From assembly GCF_001649575.2 (NCBI RefSeq), contig NC_051452.1:6412348-6476347 (forward strand): DNA of 64,000 nucleotides, in the 5' to 3' direction. This DNA is from Kryptolebias marmoratus (lineage: Eukaryota; Chordata; Actinopteri; Cyprinodontiformes; Rivulidae). The notes under the pieces are model-generated. The model saw only the letters and a list, made by a program, of their open reading frames with translations, did not search any database and was not told the DNA's origin. Positions 16,923 through 28,379 of this stretch are shown here, one piece after another; the stretch's first letter is position 1, and each line of letters opens with the position of its first letter. A program made the translations under genes and the position numbers.

Positions 16923-19070
16923 AGGTGGCGTTCGGCTCTTACCGTTTTTACTTCTCTTACCAAAAGATCGGGGTTTTCTTGGACTTAAGGGACTGATTCT
17001 GACAACTCAGAACGAAGTTTCCTCTTTTGAATCTTTTCTTCTCCAACATCAAGGCAAAAACATTAAGATTCTGTTTGTAAATGTGACGCCAAAGCTTTTA
17101 TTGTGAAACATGAAGACGACACCATGAGTTCAATAAGACTTTAACATGAGGATTTTACTCTTTTTGCATCATGTGGATAAAACTTCAGTTTTTGTTGAAC
17201 TAAACGTCATTCTGTTGGGACTGCATTTACAACGCCCCTCTTTGTTTTTGTTGTCAGTTTGGACAGTCTACCTTGGACATTTCAGGAAAGAAATTGGACA
17301 CATGTCGTTGCGAAGATGGGCAAAACAATGTGATCCGTTGCTACAAATCTCCAAAGGATAAAGTCAGAGAAGTTTGAAGTGAAATTAAATGGCAAAACAA
17401 GAAACAGAGAGAAAGTCTTTTTAATGTTAATAACAGCACTTAATCTTATACTTAATTAAGAAAAGTTGAAATACTTGATTTCTGTTACTGTAGATTGTCA
17501 GTCATACAGGACACGGTAAATCCTACAAGTGTTTTTTTAGGGTGACTCGTCTTTTTTGTTTGCTTGTTTTTTAAAGACGTTTCCCTACTCGTCTGAGTTT
17601 TATCAATTCAGACAGAAAAATGTTTGAAAAAAGTGAAAAGAGTTCCGAGCATTAAAACTCCACTGAGTTAATCCAATCTGTGAACTGATCACACATGCAA
17701 ATCACTCTCCCTTCCCTTCCATCTGAAGGTCACTGGAGACCCTAATCTCTCAGGGTTAGAGGCCCTAATGACTTTCAAGGTTTGAGACTTTAATGGCCCT
17801 CAAGGTTAGAGACCCTAATAAAATCCTCAGTGTTATAGATCCTAATGATCCTCAGGGTCAGAGAGCTTAATGACCCTAAGTGTTAGAGACTCTAAAGACC
17901 CTCAGGGTCAGAGACCTTAATGACCTTCAGTGTTAGAGGCCCTAATGACCCCAGGGTCGAAGACTTTAATGATCCTCAAGGTTAGAGACCCTAATGACCC
18001 TGAAGGTTAGAGACCTTAATGACCCTCAGCATTAGAGACTCTAATGACCCTCAGGGTCAGAGACCTTAATGACCTTCAGTGTTAGAGGCCCTAATGACCC
18101 CAGGGTTGGAGACTTTAATGATCCTCATGGTTAAAGACCTTAATGACCCTGAAAGTTATAGACTTTAATGACCCTCAGTGTTAGAGACCCTAATGACCCT
18201 GAAGGTTAGAGACCTTAATGGCCCTCAATGTTAGAGACTCCAATGACCCTGAAGGTTAGAGACCCTAATGACCCTCAGGGTTTAAGGCCCTTATGACTCT
18301 GAGGAAGGAGGGCAGGGAAAGTGTACAGACATTTGCTACAGAACCTGGGTTAGGTGAGGCTCAGTGTTTTAATTCATATCTAAATATTCCAAATGCTGGA
18401 GAGAAGAATGTTGGGAGAAAGTGCATATTTTTGTAAATATTTGTTTATGAATAAGAGACTCATATGAATTTGTACAGTGTATTTCCACTTGTGAATACTG
18501 TATAATTTTCCAGTCTGCTATAGCACACTAAAAACTATTGCATCAATGACCCTCTTTGTGATTAATGTGAGCAATAATGTTGGCATTATGAAACTTTATT
18601 TAATCCTTGGGCCCTCCTTGGGCATTTTTGTACATTTTTATTTGATTTGATGATCTTTTTGGCTGTGTTACAGCTTGTGGCATGAATTTTTGGAGGATAT
18701 TTTCCTCTTAGTAAAACTTTTGAAATCCAGTGTCTTTTACGCTCACGTGTTTTATACCATGTCAGTGTATTTTGCACCTTCTGGACACCATTGTCGCAAA
18801 GATGTACACGCACAAAAAGCTGTTATAAAATCATCATATACCAATATTTTTTTGCTCTTTTTCATAAACTTTCTTTAACAACTTCAGATTTGCTGAAGAC
18901 TACCAAACATTCAATAATTTTAAATGCTATTTTCGTTGTTTGAAATACAATATTTATTCCAAAAAATATCACAAAAAATTAATTATTTCCCACATTATTT
19001 AAAGAGGTGCTTGAGTAGAAACATGGCCTCCTCCCTTTGGTGTACTCAGATACAAATGAAACTGTTAGTA
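16923..19070 (+). other. calcrl 3' untranslated/flanking region
   Basis: No further coding exon. The calcrl 3' UTR must begin here, but I cannot fix its end. One AATAAA lies near 17817, inside the minisatellite; the other poly(A)-like hexamers are weak. The minisatellite at 17735-18300 may therefore be transcribed. Confidence 0.45.
17735..18300. repeat. 25-bp minisatellite, about 22 units
   Basis: The unit is close to AATGACCCTCAGGGTTAGAGACCCT. Variants alternate AGGGTCAG, AAGGTTAG and AGTGTTAG, and TAATGACC is nearly invariant. No open frame spans it. A lone reversed unit-like sequence (CCTGAGGGTCATTAGGGTCT) appears near 39053-39073 in a col5a2 intron. Confidence 0.85.
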
Positions 19071-19074
19071 CGTA

Positions 19075-19857
19075 CAACCACTGGCCATTTTGTTAGGTAC
19101 TCTGTAAGTACAAGGTTGGACCCTTCAGAACTGCCTTTATTCTTCGTGGAGAAGATTCATTAAGATGTTGGAAACATTCCTCAGAGATTCTGGTCCATCA
19201 TGACATGGTAGCATCACACAGTTGCTGCAGATTTGTCAGCTGTACGTCCAAGATGTGATTCCACCGCAAGGATGGAGATCTGGTGGCTGTGGAGACCGTT
19301 GGCGTCCAGTGAATCCGGACTCATCAGACCAGGCAATATTGTTCTTATTGTTCAGTGTTGGCGAGCCTGCGTGAACTGTGGCCTCAGTTTCTCTTTTTGT
19401 GGTGGCACCCGGAGTGGTCTTCTGCTGCTGTGGACCATCTGCTTCGAGGCTGGACGTGTTGTCTGCCCAGAGATGGTTCTGCAGACCTGTTGCTTTTCTG
19501 TCACCTCCAACCAGTCTGTCCATTCTCCTCCAACCTTTGACATCAACAAGGTTTTTTTGTCCACACAAACACCGCTCATTGGATGTTTTCTCTTTTTTGG
19601 ACCATTCCCTTTAAACCCTAGAGATGGTTGTGCATAAAAGCAGATCAGCAGCTTCTGAAATACTCAGAACAACAACCACACCACTTTCAAAGTCACTTAA
19701 ATCCCCTTTCTTCCCCGTTCTGATGCCCAGTTTGAACATCAGCAACTCGTCTTCCCCTCGTCTACATGCCTGAAGGCACTGAGCCGCTGCCACGTGATTG
19801 GCTGATTGTGTTAACGAGCAGTTGAACGGGTGGACCTAATCAAGTGGCTGGTGAGTT
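19075..19857 (-). mobile_element. Degenerate Tc1/mariner transposon with transposase remnants
   Basis: The ends form imperfect inverted repeats: CCACTGGCCATTTTGTTAGG at the left, and CCTAATCAAGTGGCTGGTGAG at the right. On the minus strand, 19611-19793 encodes GKKGDLSDFESGVVVVLSIS-like helix-turn-helix sequence. Further on, 19236-19568 has the catalytic-region motif IAWSDES. Frameshifts and an internal deletion separate the pieces, so it is inactive. At about 780 bp it is roughly half the length of an intact element. Confidence 0.75.
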
Positions 19858-21222
19858 TCTGTGCACCTGACAGCTTTCACAGCCAAAGATAAACATCCAG
19901 CTTGGCTGAGCAGAGAAGGAGGAAGACCTGGAGCAAAAATTAAGAAGCATGTTGGTGCGGAGGGGACTTTAGAGGTGGTTGTGGAGCTTTCATCTGCCCT
20001 TACCTCTGGAAAAGAAAAATATCTGTTTGAAAGAGTAGTGTGGGCGGAGCTCCTGGTTTTGTAAGCCCCTCCCACCCAGAAGCCCGCTCTCCTTTGATTG
20101 GTCAGCTCTGGAAACCTGCAGAGTCACCAGCAGTCATAGTTAGTTTAAACCTTTGATTTGTACTGAAGATATGACAGAAAATTTAAAAAAGTGTATTAGG
20201 TTCCCTATAGTTAGAAAATAATTTAAGTTTGTGATAAAATATTGCTCACTGAGGCTCTTCTGCTACCTTTTATCAACAATTTTGACCATTTTTCTTTTTC
20301 ATTTATTGCTTTGTTCATCAAACAAAGCTTGATTAAAGCAGGAATTATTAATTTGGTTTTACTGTCAGGTTTAAAGCTCAGTTTGTTGAGCAAAGCTATG
20401 CTTAACAAGCAGCGAGAGAACTTTGATTTTATGTGTTTATGAGGCAATGATTTAAGACTTCCACTTAAAGAAAAATGTTTTACACTTTATTTTGTTTGAA
20501 TCTCTTTTGACTTTTGTAACCTAGTTTTAGGAATACCTTCAAACTGTGCTCCTGCTGAAGTAATAATATTGTAAATAAAAAATAGAAAGTAAGTTGATTT
20601 AAACGTATTCAGTTTAAAAGGGAATTTCCGTTGCAGGCTCCGTTTATTTCCTCACTGACAAACTGAAGAAAATCTACGAGTGCATTCTCTTTCCCACATA
20701 TTTAATTGAGGGTGGAATTTCCTTCTCTGACCTTAGAAAATGTTTCCCACTGTAATGAATATTGTTTCCAGACAAAGCAGGGCGGGTTGCTGTGCGCTCC
20801 TTGTCCAGAATGTATATGTGCATGCAAACAGGTACAATTAGGAAGTCCCAAAGGAAAAGAGCTATATCCATCCTTTCAGTGCATCATTTATCAACTTCAA
20901 AGCTCTTGAAGCTCTTCACGTGAAGCTTTTCTCCTTAAATAAACAGAACACAGGGTGATCAGAACCACATGTGCACGGTGGGTGACCATTTGGTAGTTAA
21001 AGCCGTATTTACTTGCGTGCCTTTCGTAGTCATGCGCTCAATCCACACAGGAGTCCCGTATTTGTGGTTTTTGGACAGTACTCGGAGCATCCTTGCATTA
21101 AACATTAAACTGTTTCCTCCCATGTTATTTTGTGCAGAAAACTTAAATATTTTACACATCTACTAACCACGCTTTTAGCTTTAACAGATGCTTTATATTT
21201 CGATCGCACACTTGCGTCACTT
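19858..21222. other. Intergenic sequence without recognised gene
   Basis: Unique AT-rich DNA with short frames on both strands and no family signature or splice-supported exon. Confidence 0.5.
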
Positions 21223-21223
21223 A

Positions 21224-22125
21224 CAGTGGAAGGCAAACGTAAAGGTGCAAATGTAAGATGAACGGTTCTGATCAAACATGTCTAACAAGACAGTTGACCC
21301 TTTGTCAGTTCTAGGGTTTTATGCAACCAAGATGGATCATCTGTAACCATCCCGCTGCTTGCAGAGGATCTCAGAGGTTCAGGATCAGCAGGTTCTGCTG
21401 CTACAGGTGTGTGTTAACACAACGCCAGGGCGGAAAGACATCAGCAATGACCTCAGAGGAGCAGCTGAGGAAAGCAGGGTCAAAGGTCATTTCCAAACTA
21501 TCTGGAGTCCATCGTTCTACAGAGAGAAAGATTATTCACAAGAGTAGACATTTAGGACAGCTGCCAATCCTCCCAGCAGATTCACCCTGAAGGTCAGACC
21601 GTGCAGTGCTCTACAGGCCTCAGTTAGCAGGTCAAAGGTCAAAGGTCAAAGCCTCTTCTCTCTAAAAACAACATGGCAGCTCAACTTGAAGGAACCAGAA
21701 GACTTCTGGAGCAGAACCAGACCAGAGGACAGATGTTTACCCAGAATGCACTGCAGCTGTCAGCACGGCGGTGGAGGGCTGATGGTTTGGGCTGATTCTG
21801 GAGTCAGATGTGAGGCCATCTGTCCGACAAACAGGACAATGATCCCAAACACAGCAGAACGGTCCAGAACCAGAACCTCAGAGAGCTGAGCAGAAACCAA
21901 TGAGCTGAAGCAACGCTGGAAAGAAGAGTGGGCCACAACTCCTCCACAACCATGAGAGAGACAAACAGGAACCAATGAGCTGAAGCAACGCTGGAAAGAA
22001 GAGTGGGCCACAACTCCTCCACAACCATGAGAGACAAACAGAAAACAGCTGCTGACAAATGACAATAACCTGGTAAAGAACGGCTCGTTTTTATTATGTC
22101 CTGATGGGAAAAAACCCTAAAACTG
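21224..22125 (+). mobile_element. Tc1-like element relic with internal tandem duplication
   Basis: It starts CAGTGGAAGGCAAACGTAAA ... AGTTCTAGGGTTTTATGCA. It ends TTATGTCCTGATGGGAAAA ... CCCTAAAACTG, which is the inverted counterpart. The plus strand shows GGGGLMVWADSG and a DNDPKH-like stretch (ACAATGATCCCAAACACAGC), both typical of Tc1 transposase, but the frame is broken repeatedly. A block of about 75-80 bases (GAGCTGAAGCAACGCTGGAA ... CCACAACCATGAGAGA) is duplicated in tandem at about 21902-22035. A reversed relative lies in col5a2 at 40720-41345. Confidence 0.7.
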
Positions 22126-25100
22126 TCTTCATGGCTGTATGTTTTTTGTTGTTTACCTATCATAACATCAGGCAGAGAGCTGTAATTTACCTCAGTGGAA
22201 TCAGAGCGGTGGATGTATTGCAGGCTTCCTGTTTCTAAGAATACATTGGCATTGAACTCTTGCTCTGTCAGCTCATGTGTGCTGGTAGCAAACACTTCCT
22301 CAGCTTCATGACTAACACTTGTTTACTGCCTCCACTTCCACTTGGTTCTACTGAAACCTAAAACGTTTAGCCGATGTTCTACATCCCGATGGGTTTCCAG
22401 AGGTTGGTCGAAATTCTGAGAATTAGTCGAGGGCTGATGGTCGCCTGCTGGCTGCCAGTCCTGCAGATGAAGCAAAATAATCACCACGATGTGTCACAGC
22501 TGCATGTTTTAATTTATTTTTTGTCACCATTTGTTTAATGAATATTCAAGTAGGTAGATATATATCACCAAGAGTTGGTTTTAATTTTTAATGTCTTATG
22601 GTTATTCTTTGAGGATAACAGATAAACGATGAGCCAGGCACTATTCAGTTGAGAAAATAAAGACATTTTAATACTGTGTTAACTCAAACAACTCAGAAAT
22701 GTTTGATTTTGAGTTGTTTTTTGATAGTAAAAACTGCTTTTTAAATATGTCTTCCTCCGATTAGCTTTCAGCTCGGCTGTTGTTAAGATTCCTCTCTGAT
22801 TCTCCAATCTGATAAAAAACAGAATTAATAAAAACATATCCTTCATACATGCTGGATAAACATATTTTGCCCAAATAGAGATGCAGATTAACTATTAACC
22901 CTAATTACAACAGTGATTTTAAAATGTAGTAGCTTAAGTTACATTTATATTTAAGAAGACCAGAAAAAGCTTAACTCCTGACATCCAGCAGTTCCTAAAC
23001 TCTAAATAAAATGTTTTGCCTCTGTTGCTTCGTCAAACTGTGTAAACTTATAATTATACTTGTTTAGATTTTGATTTTAGTCTGAATCTCTGAGCAGGAC
23101 ATGACTGGATCACAATTATGTAAGAACTTTTGGTTAGACCCAGTCTGTCTGTTGAACCAATGGACAGATTTTAATGATACCCCCCTCTAAAGAAATCGTT
23201 GGAAGTTCATCTACTGCTACTTAACTTTTAAAGTTATTTTGATTCAAGATGGCCACCACAGCTAATCAACTTTAGCAAACACAAGAAGAGAACCACCAAC
23301 CGTACATAACAGGAATTAAAATCCAAAGCATGAATTTACCTGACGCAACAATCCTGAACACATGCGTCCAGAGGTGGAGCACGGACAAAGTTTTTACAAA
23401 TGGGTCACCTGTGACCTTGACCTTTGACCACATGACCTTGAAATCAATAGAGATAATCCATGACACACGAGGTGTTCAGCTGGGCAGTTTGACATTCCTA
23501 CGTTAAACGGTTGCAGATTTAGAGCTCAGACAAGGTTTTCACAAATGGGTCACATGTGACCTTGATCTTTGACCTCATGACCTTGAAATAATTCGAGATC
23601 ATTCTTGACCCATGACGTGTCCAGCTGTCCAGTTTGACGTCTCTTTGTTAAAGCAGTATCAGCTTAGAGCTTGGGTGAGAAATTGTCCACAGACAGACGC
23701 CATAATATAATCAGGACGTCTCAGGATGGGCGTCTAAAAATGTCTCTTGCTCAATAATTTTTGCAGATTTTGAGCTACAGTTTGATGTGGTAGTAGTTGA
23801 GAGTCGTCCCCAACACATGTTCGGATCATGTAAATAACATCTGCATAAGAAGCCCAAATTCTGCCATTTTTCTGCTTTAAATTTCCTCAATATTCATATA
23901 AATTCACAGGACAGATGTGAGTTTATGGGCTGGTCAGCTGGACTTTTTCACCCTGCATCCTTGGAAAATAACAAAAAAACATAAAAAACTTTCATGCAGA
24001 AGATGCAGCGGACCTTTTATTTCCCTGCTGGTATGTTAGGATCATCTCACTGCTGTAGAGCCAAACAAATAATTAGAAAACAACAGATAATGATTTCTGG
24101 AAATCTATTTCAGCGAAACCTGAAAGCAGCAGTTCCCAGTACTTCCAGCTCATTAGAAACCTTCTGGTTGGAACAATAGGCGCACATTTTCTTAAGGATC
24201 TGACTCACAGCGTTCTCTGGCCACTTGTGCATGGGGATCTCTCCCTCCTGAGAACAATGGAATGAGTTCTTGGCTGCGCTCGAGGGTGTGGAGGAGGGTA
24301 CGAGGGGTTTTTGGGGTGAGCGATGTGGCCCGGCTGCTTATATATGTGACCCGGAGCCTGGGTGGGACGGCAGGAAGTCTGCCGCTCGCTGGACGGCCCT
24401 CTGAAAATGGCTGCAGGGTCGTGAATTATCTGGGCAGCTCATCGTACGGTGATGTCAACACTCGGCCGTCTACTTTGGTGGTTTAAGGAGGGACGTCATG
24501 CGCGAATGTGTGAATACATCATGTGGAGGATTCATTTCCAGAGTCGTAGAGAGGAAGAACCCTGACAGAGCAACGCCTTCATTTTGAATTATTTTTCCTG
24601 CAGGTCTCATAATCCACTTCAGATGAGCTTAATGGAAGAAAACCTACAGTTCCAAGAAAGAAAGAAATTATATCCAGTCCTTATTGCTTTAGATTTTGCT
24701 TCATGTAATCCTTTAAAGTGACCTGGATTAGTAGGTTTCATGAAGCTCTTTAAAGTTTTTTAGCTCATTTTCAGTCTGGTTCTCATATCAATCATTTTCC
24801 AGAGAAAGTTTCTCCATAAAATCAGTGATTCCCAAACTTTTTAGCTTCTGATTCACTAGATAACAGAAGCAAAAACTTAAAAATTTAAAAACAAAAACAT
24901 GGCAAAAGAGACAGTTCAATTAGTATGTGGTTGTTGCTCTTGATAAATAGTTAAAAAGTAATAACTACCTAATATTTTAAGCTTTTTTAGATAAACAAAT
25001 GTAAATTATTTTGTATCCACTCAAAAATCAGTTTATCTTCACTGGAAAAAATCAAGTCAGGCTAACTTGATAAAATCTTGATAATATTACTTCCATTTCA
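22126..25100. other. Gene-free stretch between calcrl and col5a2
   Basis: No supported gene. It contains dispersed-repeat pieces (about 23140-23260 and 23755-23830) and two tandem copies of a second repeat family at about 23380-23660 (ACAAATGGGTCACNTGTGACCTTGA ... CATGACCTTGAAAT). A 75-codon plus-strand frame at 24262-24486 has no recognisable similarity. Confidence 0.5.
23380..23660 (+). repeat. Second dispersed repeat family, AGGTCA-rich, two tandem copies
   Basis: Two neighbouring copies share ACAAATGGGTCAC, TGTGACCTTGA, CATGACCTTGAAAT, TGACACACGAGGTGTTCAGC/TGACCCATGACGTGTCCAGC and CAGTTTGAC. Related sequence occurs in col5a2 introns at 38335-38575 and 45290-45560. Many TGACCT/AGGTCA hexamers resemble nuclear-receptor half-sites. 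Confidence 0.65.
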
Positions 25101-25116
25101 ACTGTTTGGAAATATC

Positions 25117-25194
25117 GCGAGAAGACATCACGACACGACGAGATTTGACTTTAAGAAGGCGGCCCTGCGGGAAGATGGCGGCCACTTTGACAAG
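25117..25194 (+). promoter_or_regulatory. Housekeeping-type promoter with first-exon-like ATG and donor
   Basis: TATCGCGAGA is one mismatch from the TCTCGCGAGA housekeeping promoter element. About 55 bases on, AAGATGGCGGC is a perfect YY1 motif overlapping an ATG in good context. The reading frame ATG GCG GCC ACT TTG ACA AG (25175-25194) stops at a strong GTGAGT donor. A possible next exon begins at 26072 after TGCTTTTGCAG, continuing R-NGAAYKINQI. I cannot identify the gene or complete it. It could be a small unrecognised gene, a noncoding RNA, or a processed remnant. Confidence 0.4.
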
Positions 25195-27746
25195 GTGAGT
25201 AAAAACCCCGGTTTTCTCAGTAAACTACAAACCAAATGTTAATTTTTTTAATACAACAAGGTTTCAGTTAATTTCTTCCGGCTATTTGTTAAGTTACAGT
25301 TAAAAGTTAAGAAGCTGCGCTTTTAGTTTACTTGAACGCACCCCCCGGTTGACACGCCAAGTGACGTAAATCAAGCGCACCCCTAAGGTTTAGCTAAAAA
25401 ATGCTAACCGCCATGCTAACAACGAAGAGAGCTTTTTTTGGATCATTCATACATTTTAATATTCGGTGAGGTGACTAGCAGTAACTTTCTGACAGTTTGT
25501 GGTTTAAATCTATCTGTGTAAATGTGTAGTTTCACTCTGCTACAACTGTTTAAGCTTGTAAAAATCCGAATTGTTTGTCCCGTTTCGCTGAAACCAGACC
25601 CTAGCTTCTGTGCGAGTTTAGCTAGCGGGATGAGAATTTGTGCCGCCATCTTGGAAAGTTCTTTCTGCATCAACACGGGTGTTTCTTAGATGCTAACCAG
25701 ATTAAAAAACCTAAACTCAGCTCAGACATACAATCTTTTGTCATTATTAGTACTTCAAAGAATGTGGCATTGTGTTTTGTTACTGAGTATTATGTCGTTT
25801 TAGTTCATAAATCATTAAAAATGTGACCTTTTCCTTAGTTTTGTCTGTCTTGCCCATTGTGTATACATACAGGAAACAGGTGAAACTTTGTGTATGCTAA
25901 CAGGAAATACTCTGAGTCAAAACATATCTGTGCTAAAGTGCTTAATTAGACACAGACACATATTTTAATCCATCCATCTCCCTCAGTGGTCATTTGATGA
26001 GGCGTTTTTCATCCAATTTGTTTTTATGTTCATAAAACAATATATTTCCACTAACAAGTCTGCTTTTGCAGGAATGGAGCAGCATACAAAATTAACCAAA
26101 TCGTATATCCCTTTGCGCTTTTCTCGATTCTCGGTCGACGTTGGTTGATCTGCCGACGCTGCTCAGTGTTTTGTGTGTTTGTGTAAAATGTGGCTTACAG
26201 AACTGAAGTCTTTTTACCTTTTTATGATGCTTAAACCAGTAATACTATAACAAACATCAAGCTGTTGAATGCACAAGGCCTCATTTTGTCTGTATTTTAT
26301 GTCTAACTGCTTTATTTTTAATGTTAAATTTGATTATAACTGCTAATCCGTTTATTGCACTGACTGTAAAATTAAAATGTTGACGTTTAATTTGAGTTTA
26401 TCTTTAAACCTAACTGGGCTGCTTTCATCCTTTAACTTAGCGCACGGTGGAAGTGTGAAGACAGCGAAGAAGCTGAAGTAAACTGAAGACCCGGCGACCA
26501 TCCGGTGGAGCGTGGGAACGTTAAAGACGGCGGGGAAGACCCTCGACCCTCCTCAGAAATTGAGAGAATACGCAGCAGAGGTAAGCGAATGAGTGTGTGA
26601 GGGGAAGGTGATGAGTTACAGTAAAAAACAAACTTGTGATGTATTTATAACAGCTTCAGTTCTTTCTGCACTGGTTGCAGAATCACAACCCTTCCAGAAG
26701 GTGTTTTCTGTTTGTTGTGACAGTTGTGGAGTTTGTTGTTTTGTTCAAAAACTCCTAAATGTGTTCGTTATGATACCATCATGATGTCTGCAAAGGCTTC
26801 ATCGTTTAATCATGGAGGGAGGAATATGTCTTCACAGGATGACGGTGGTCACACAGAGTGTTGGTTTGGGAAGAGTTTGATCCTGATATTCGGCTAAAGG
26901 TCCCACAAACCGCAACAAATAAGTTTAATCTCTTTAATGTAAGGCAAGCCTCTTCAAGAAGTGGCCCACGGGGCAGATATGGTCCTTTTAAAGCATTTCT
27001 TTGGCCCCCATTAGTGCAATAATTGGTCAAACCGACCTATCAGCAGCTTTTAGTTAGTTACCAGCTTCTCCTTTCTGGGTCTCGGGGAGCTTGTGTTTGT
27101 CTTCAGGAGTCCCTGTGCGAGACGCAGGGGGACAGCCTGAACAGGGACACACAGAGACAAAAGAGACAAAGAACCATTTACGCTCTCACTCACACCTGGG
27201 GACAGTTTAGTTACTGATGAACCTATCAAGCATGTTTTTGGAAACTGGAGCCGCTGCAGAGGGACAAAGGGCCGCATGTGGCCCCAGAGCCACAGATTAC
27301 AGACCCCTGCATAAGACAGTTTGGGTAATGACAACGATAAACCTGGGTGCCATCAGTGGAAGAACTGGATGGTTGTTTATTTGCTTTGAAAAGTTTTTTT
27401 TTTTTCTTTATAAAAGCCAGCGGGATGTCCCGGGCGTCCCTCCCTCCAGACGTCAGACACTTGCAGTAAGGCGCTCGAAAACATCTCAAACAATGAGCTC
27501 CGATCGCAGCTCTGAAGAGCCCAGTTCCTTCTGCCCGGGGCGGCGGGGCGGCCTCTGTTTGGACCAGGCATGTCATCGCTCTCGTCTTCAGCGCCGTCCT
27601 GCCAACAGGAACTCCCTCTCTCCTCTCCCAGTTTCCTGCCATTGTTCTCCCGGCTGCCAGCAGGCACAGACTCCGCCCAGAATCTGGGAAAAGGTGGGAT
27701 GTTAAAGCAGCCCATTTCCCCTTTGATCAGCCTCAGCCCACAGAGG

Positions 27747-27749
<3 letters not shown>

Positions 27750-27790
<41 letters not shown>
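27750..27790. repeat. (TG)n microsatellite
   Basis: About 20 uninterrupted TG units followed by CGCGCG, a potential Z-DNA former and a likely length-polymorphic marker. Confidence 0.95.
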
Positions 27791-27796
<6 letters not shown>

Positions 27797-28364
27797 GCAC
27801 AACGATGGGAATCTGTTTCCTCGTTATCGCCCGCCGCCGTATTTGGCATGTGATCGTGTGCCTTTCAGTGTGTGTGTGTGTGTTTGTTAGCAAAATATCT
27901 CATGATTAAAACTCTCAAAAAGCTTTATGGTCAATCTGATTTAAGATGGCCGCCACAGCTAATTGTCCTTTGGCATATATTGAGCTAAAACTCAGGTTGA
28001 CTTGGTTAATCAGTTTATTATTATTAATAATATCAAACCATGTGACTCAGTTTGTCCTGAAAATTAAATCAGTTATTTGTAGTTAAAATGCTTTAATAAA
28101 AGCATTAATCTGATTTCCTTTTCTGTAAGTTAGTCTTTTGTTTCAGACGTTCATTACTGTGTTGGTTTGACGGATAACGGCCTTTAAAAAAACTAAAGTT
28201 TCACATTTTCACCCCCAGTTCCTAAACCGAATCAGAGCAGCTTTCAGTCACACGTTTCTAAAACATGCAAACAAAACAAAATGCATTATTTAAAAATATA
28301 AACCTTTATTTAACGGCACTTTTAACATAAAAGGGGCGGAGCTTTTGACCAATACTGGAACCAG

Positions 28365-28379
28365 CCACCAGGGGGCGAC
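28365..28379 (+). promoter_or_regulatory. Candidate CTCF binding site
   Basis: CCACCAGGGGGCGAC is an almost ideal CTCF core in plus orientation, lying between calcrl and col5a2. Motif evidence only. Confidence 0.5.

Noticed and set aside
21804..22295. 163-codon minus-strand frame with repeated [20 protein letters not shown]
   Set aside because: The repeated peptide is the antisense translation of the tandem duplication in the Tc1 relic.
24262..24486. 74-codon frame in a GC-richer patch between calcrl and col5a2
   Set aside because: No recognisable family, no splice chain, no promoter signal.
27217..27802. Long open frames on both strands (141-162 codons)
   Set aside because: They overlap each other and run into the (TG)n tract and repeat ends. 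No domain, conserved motif or splice support.
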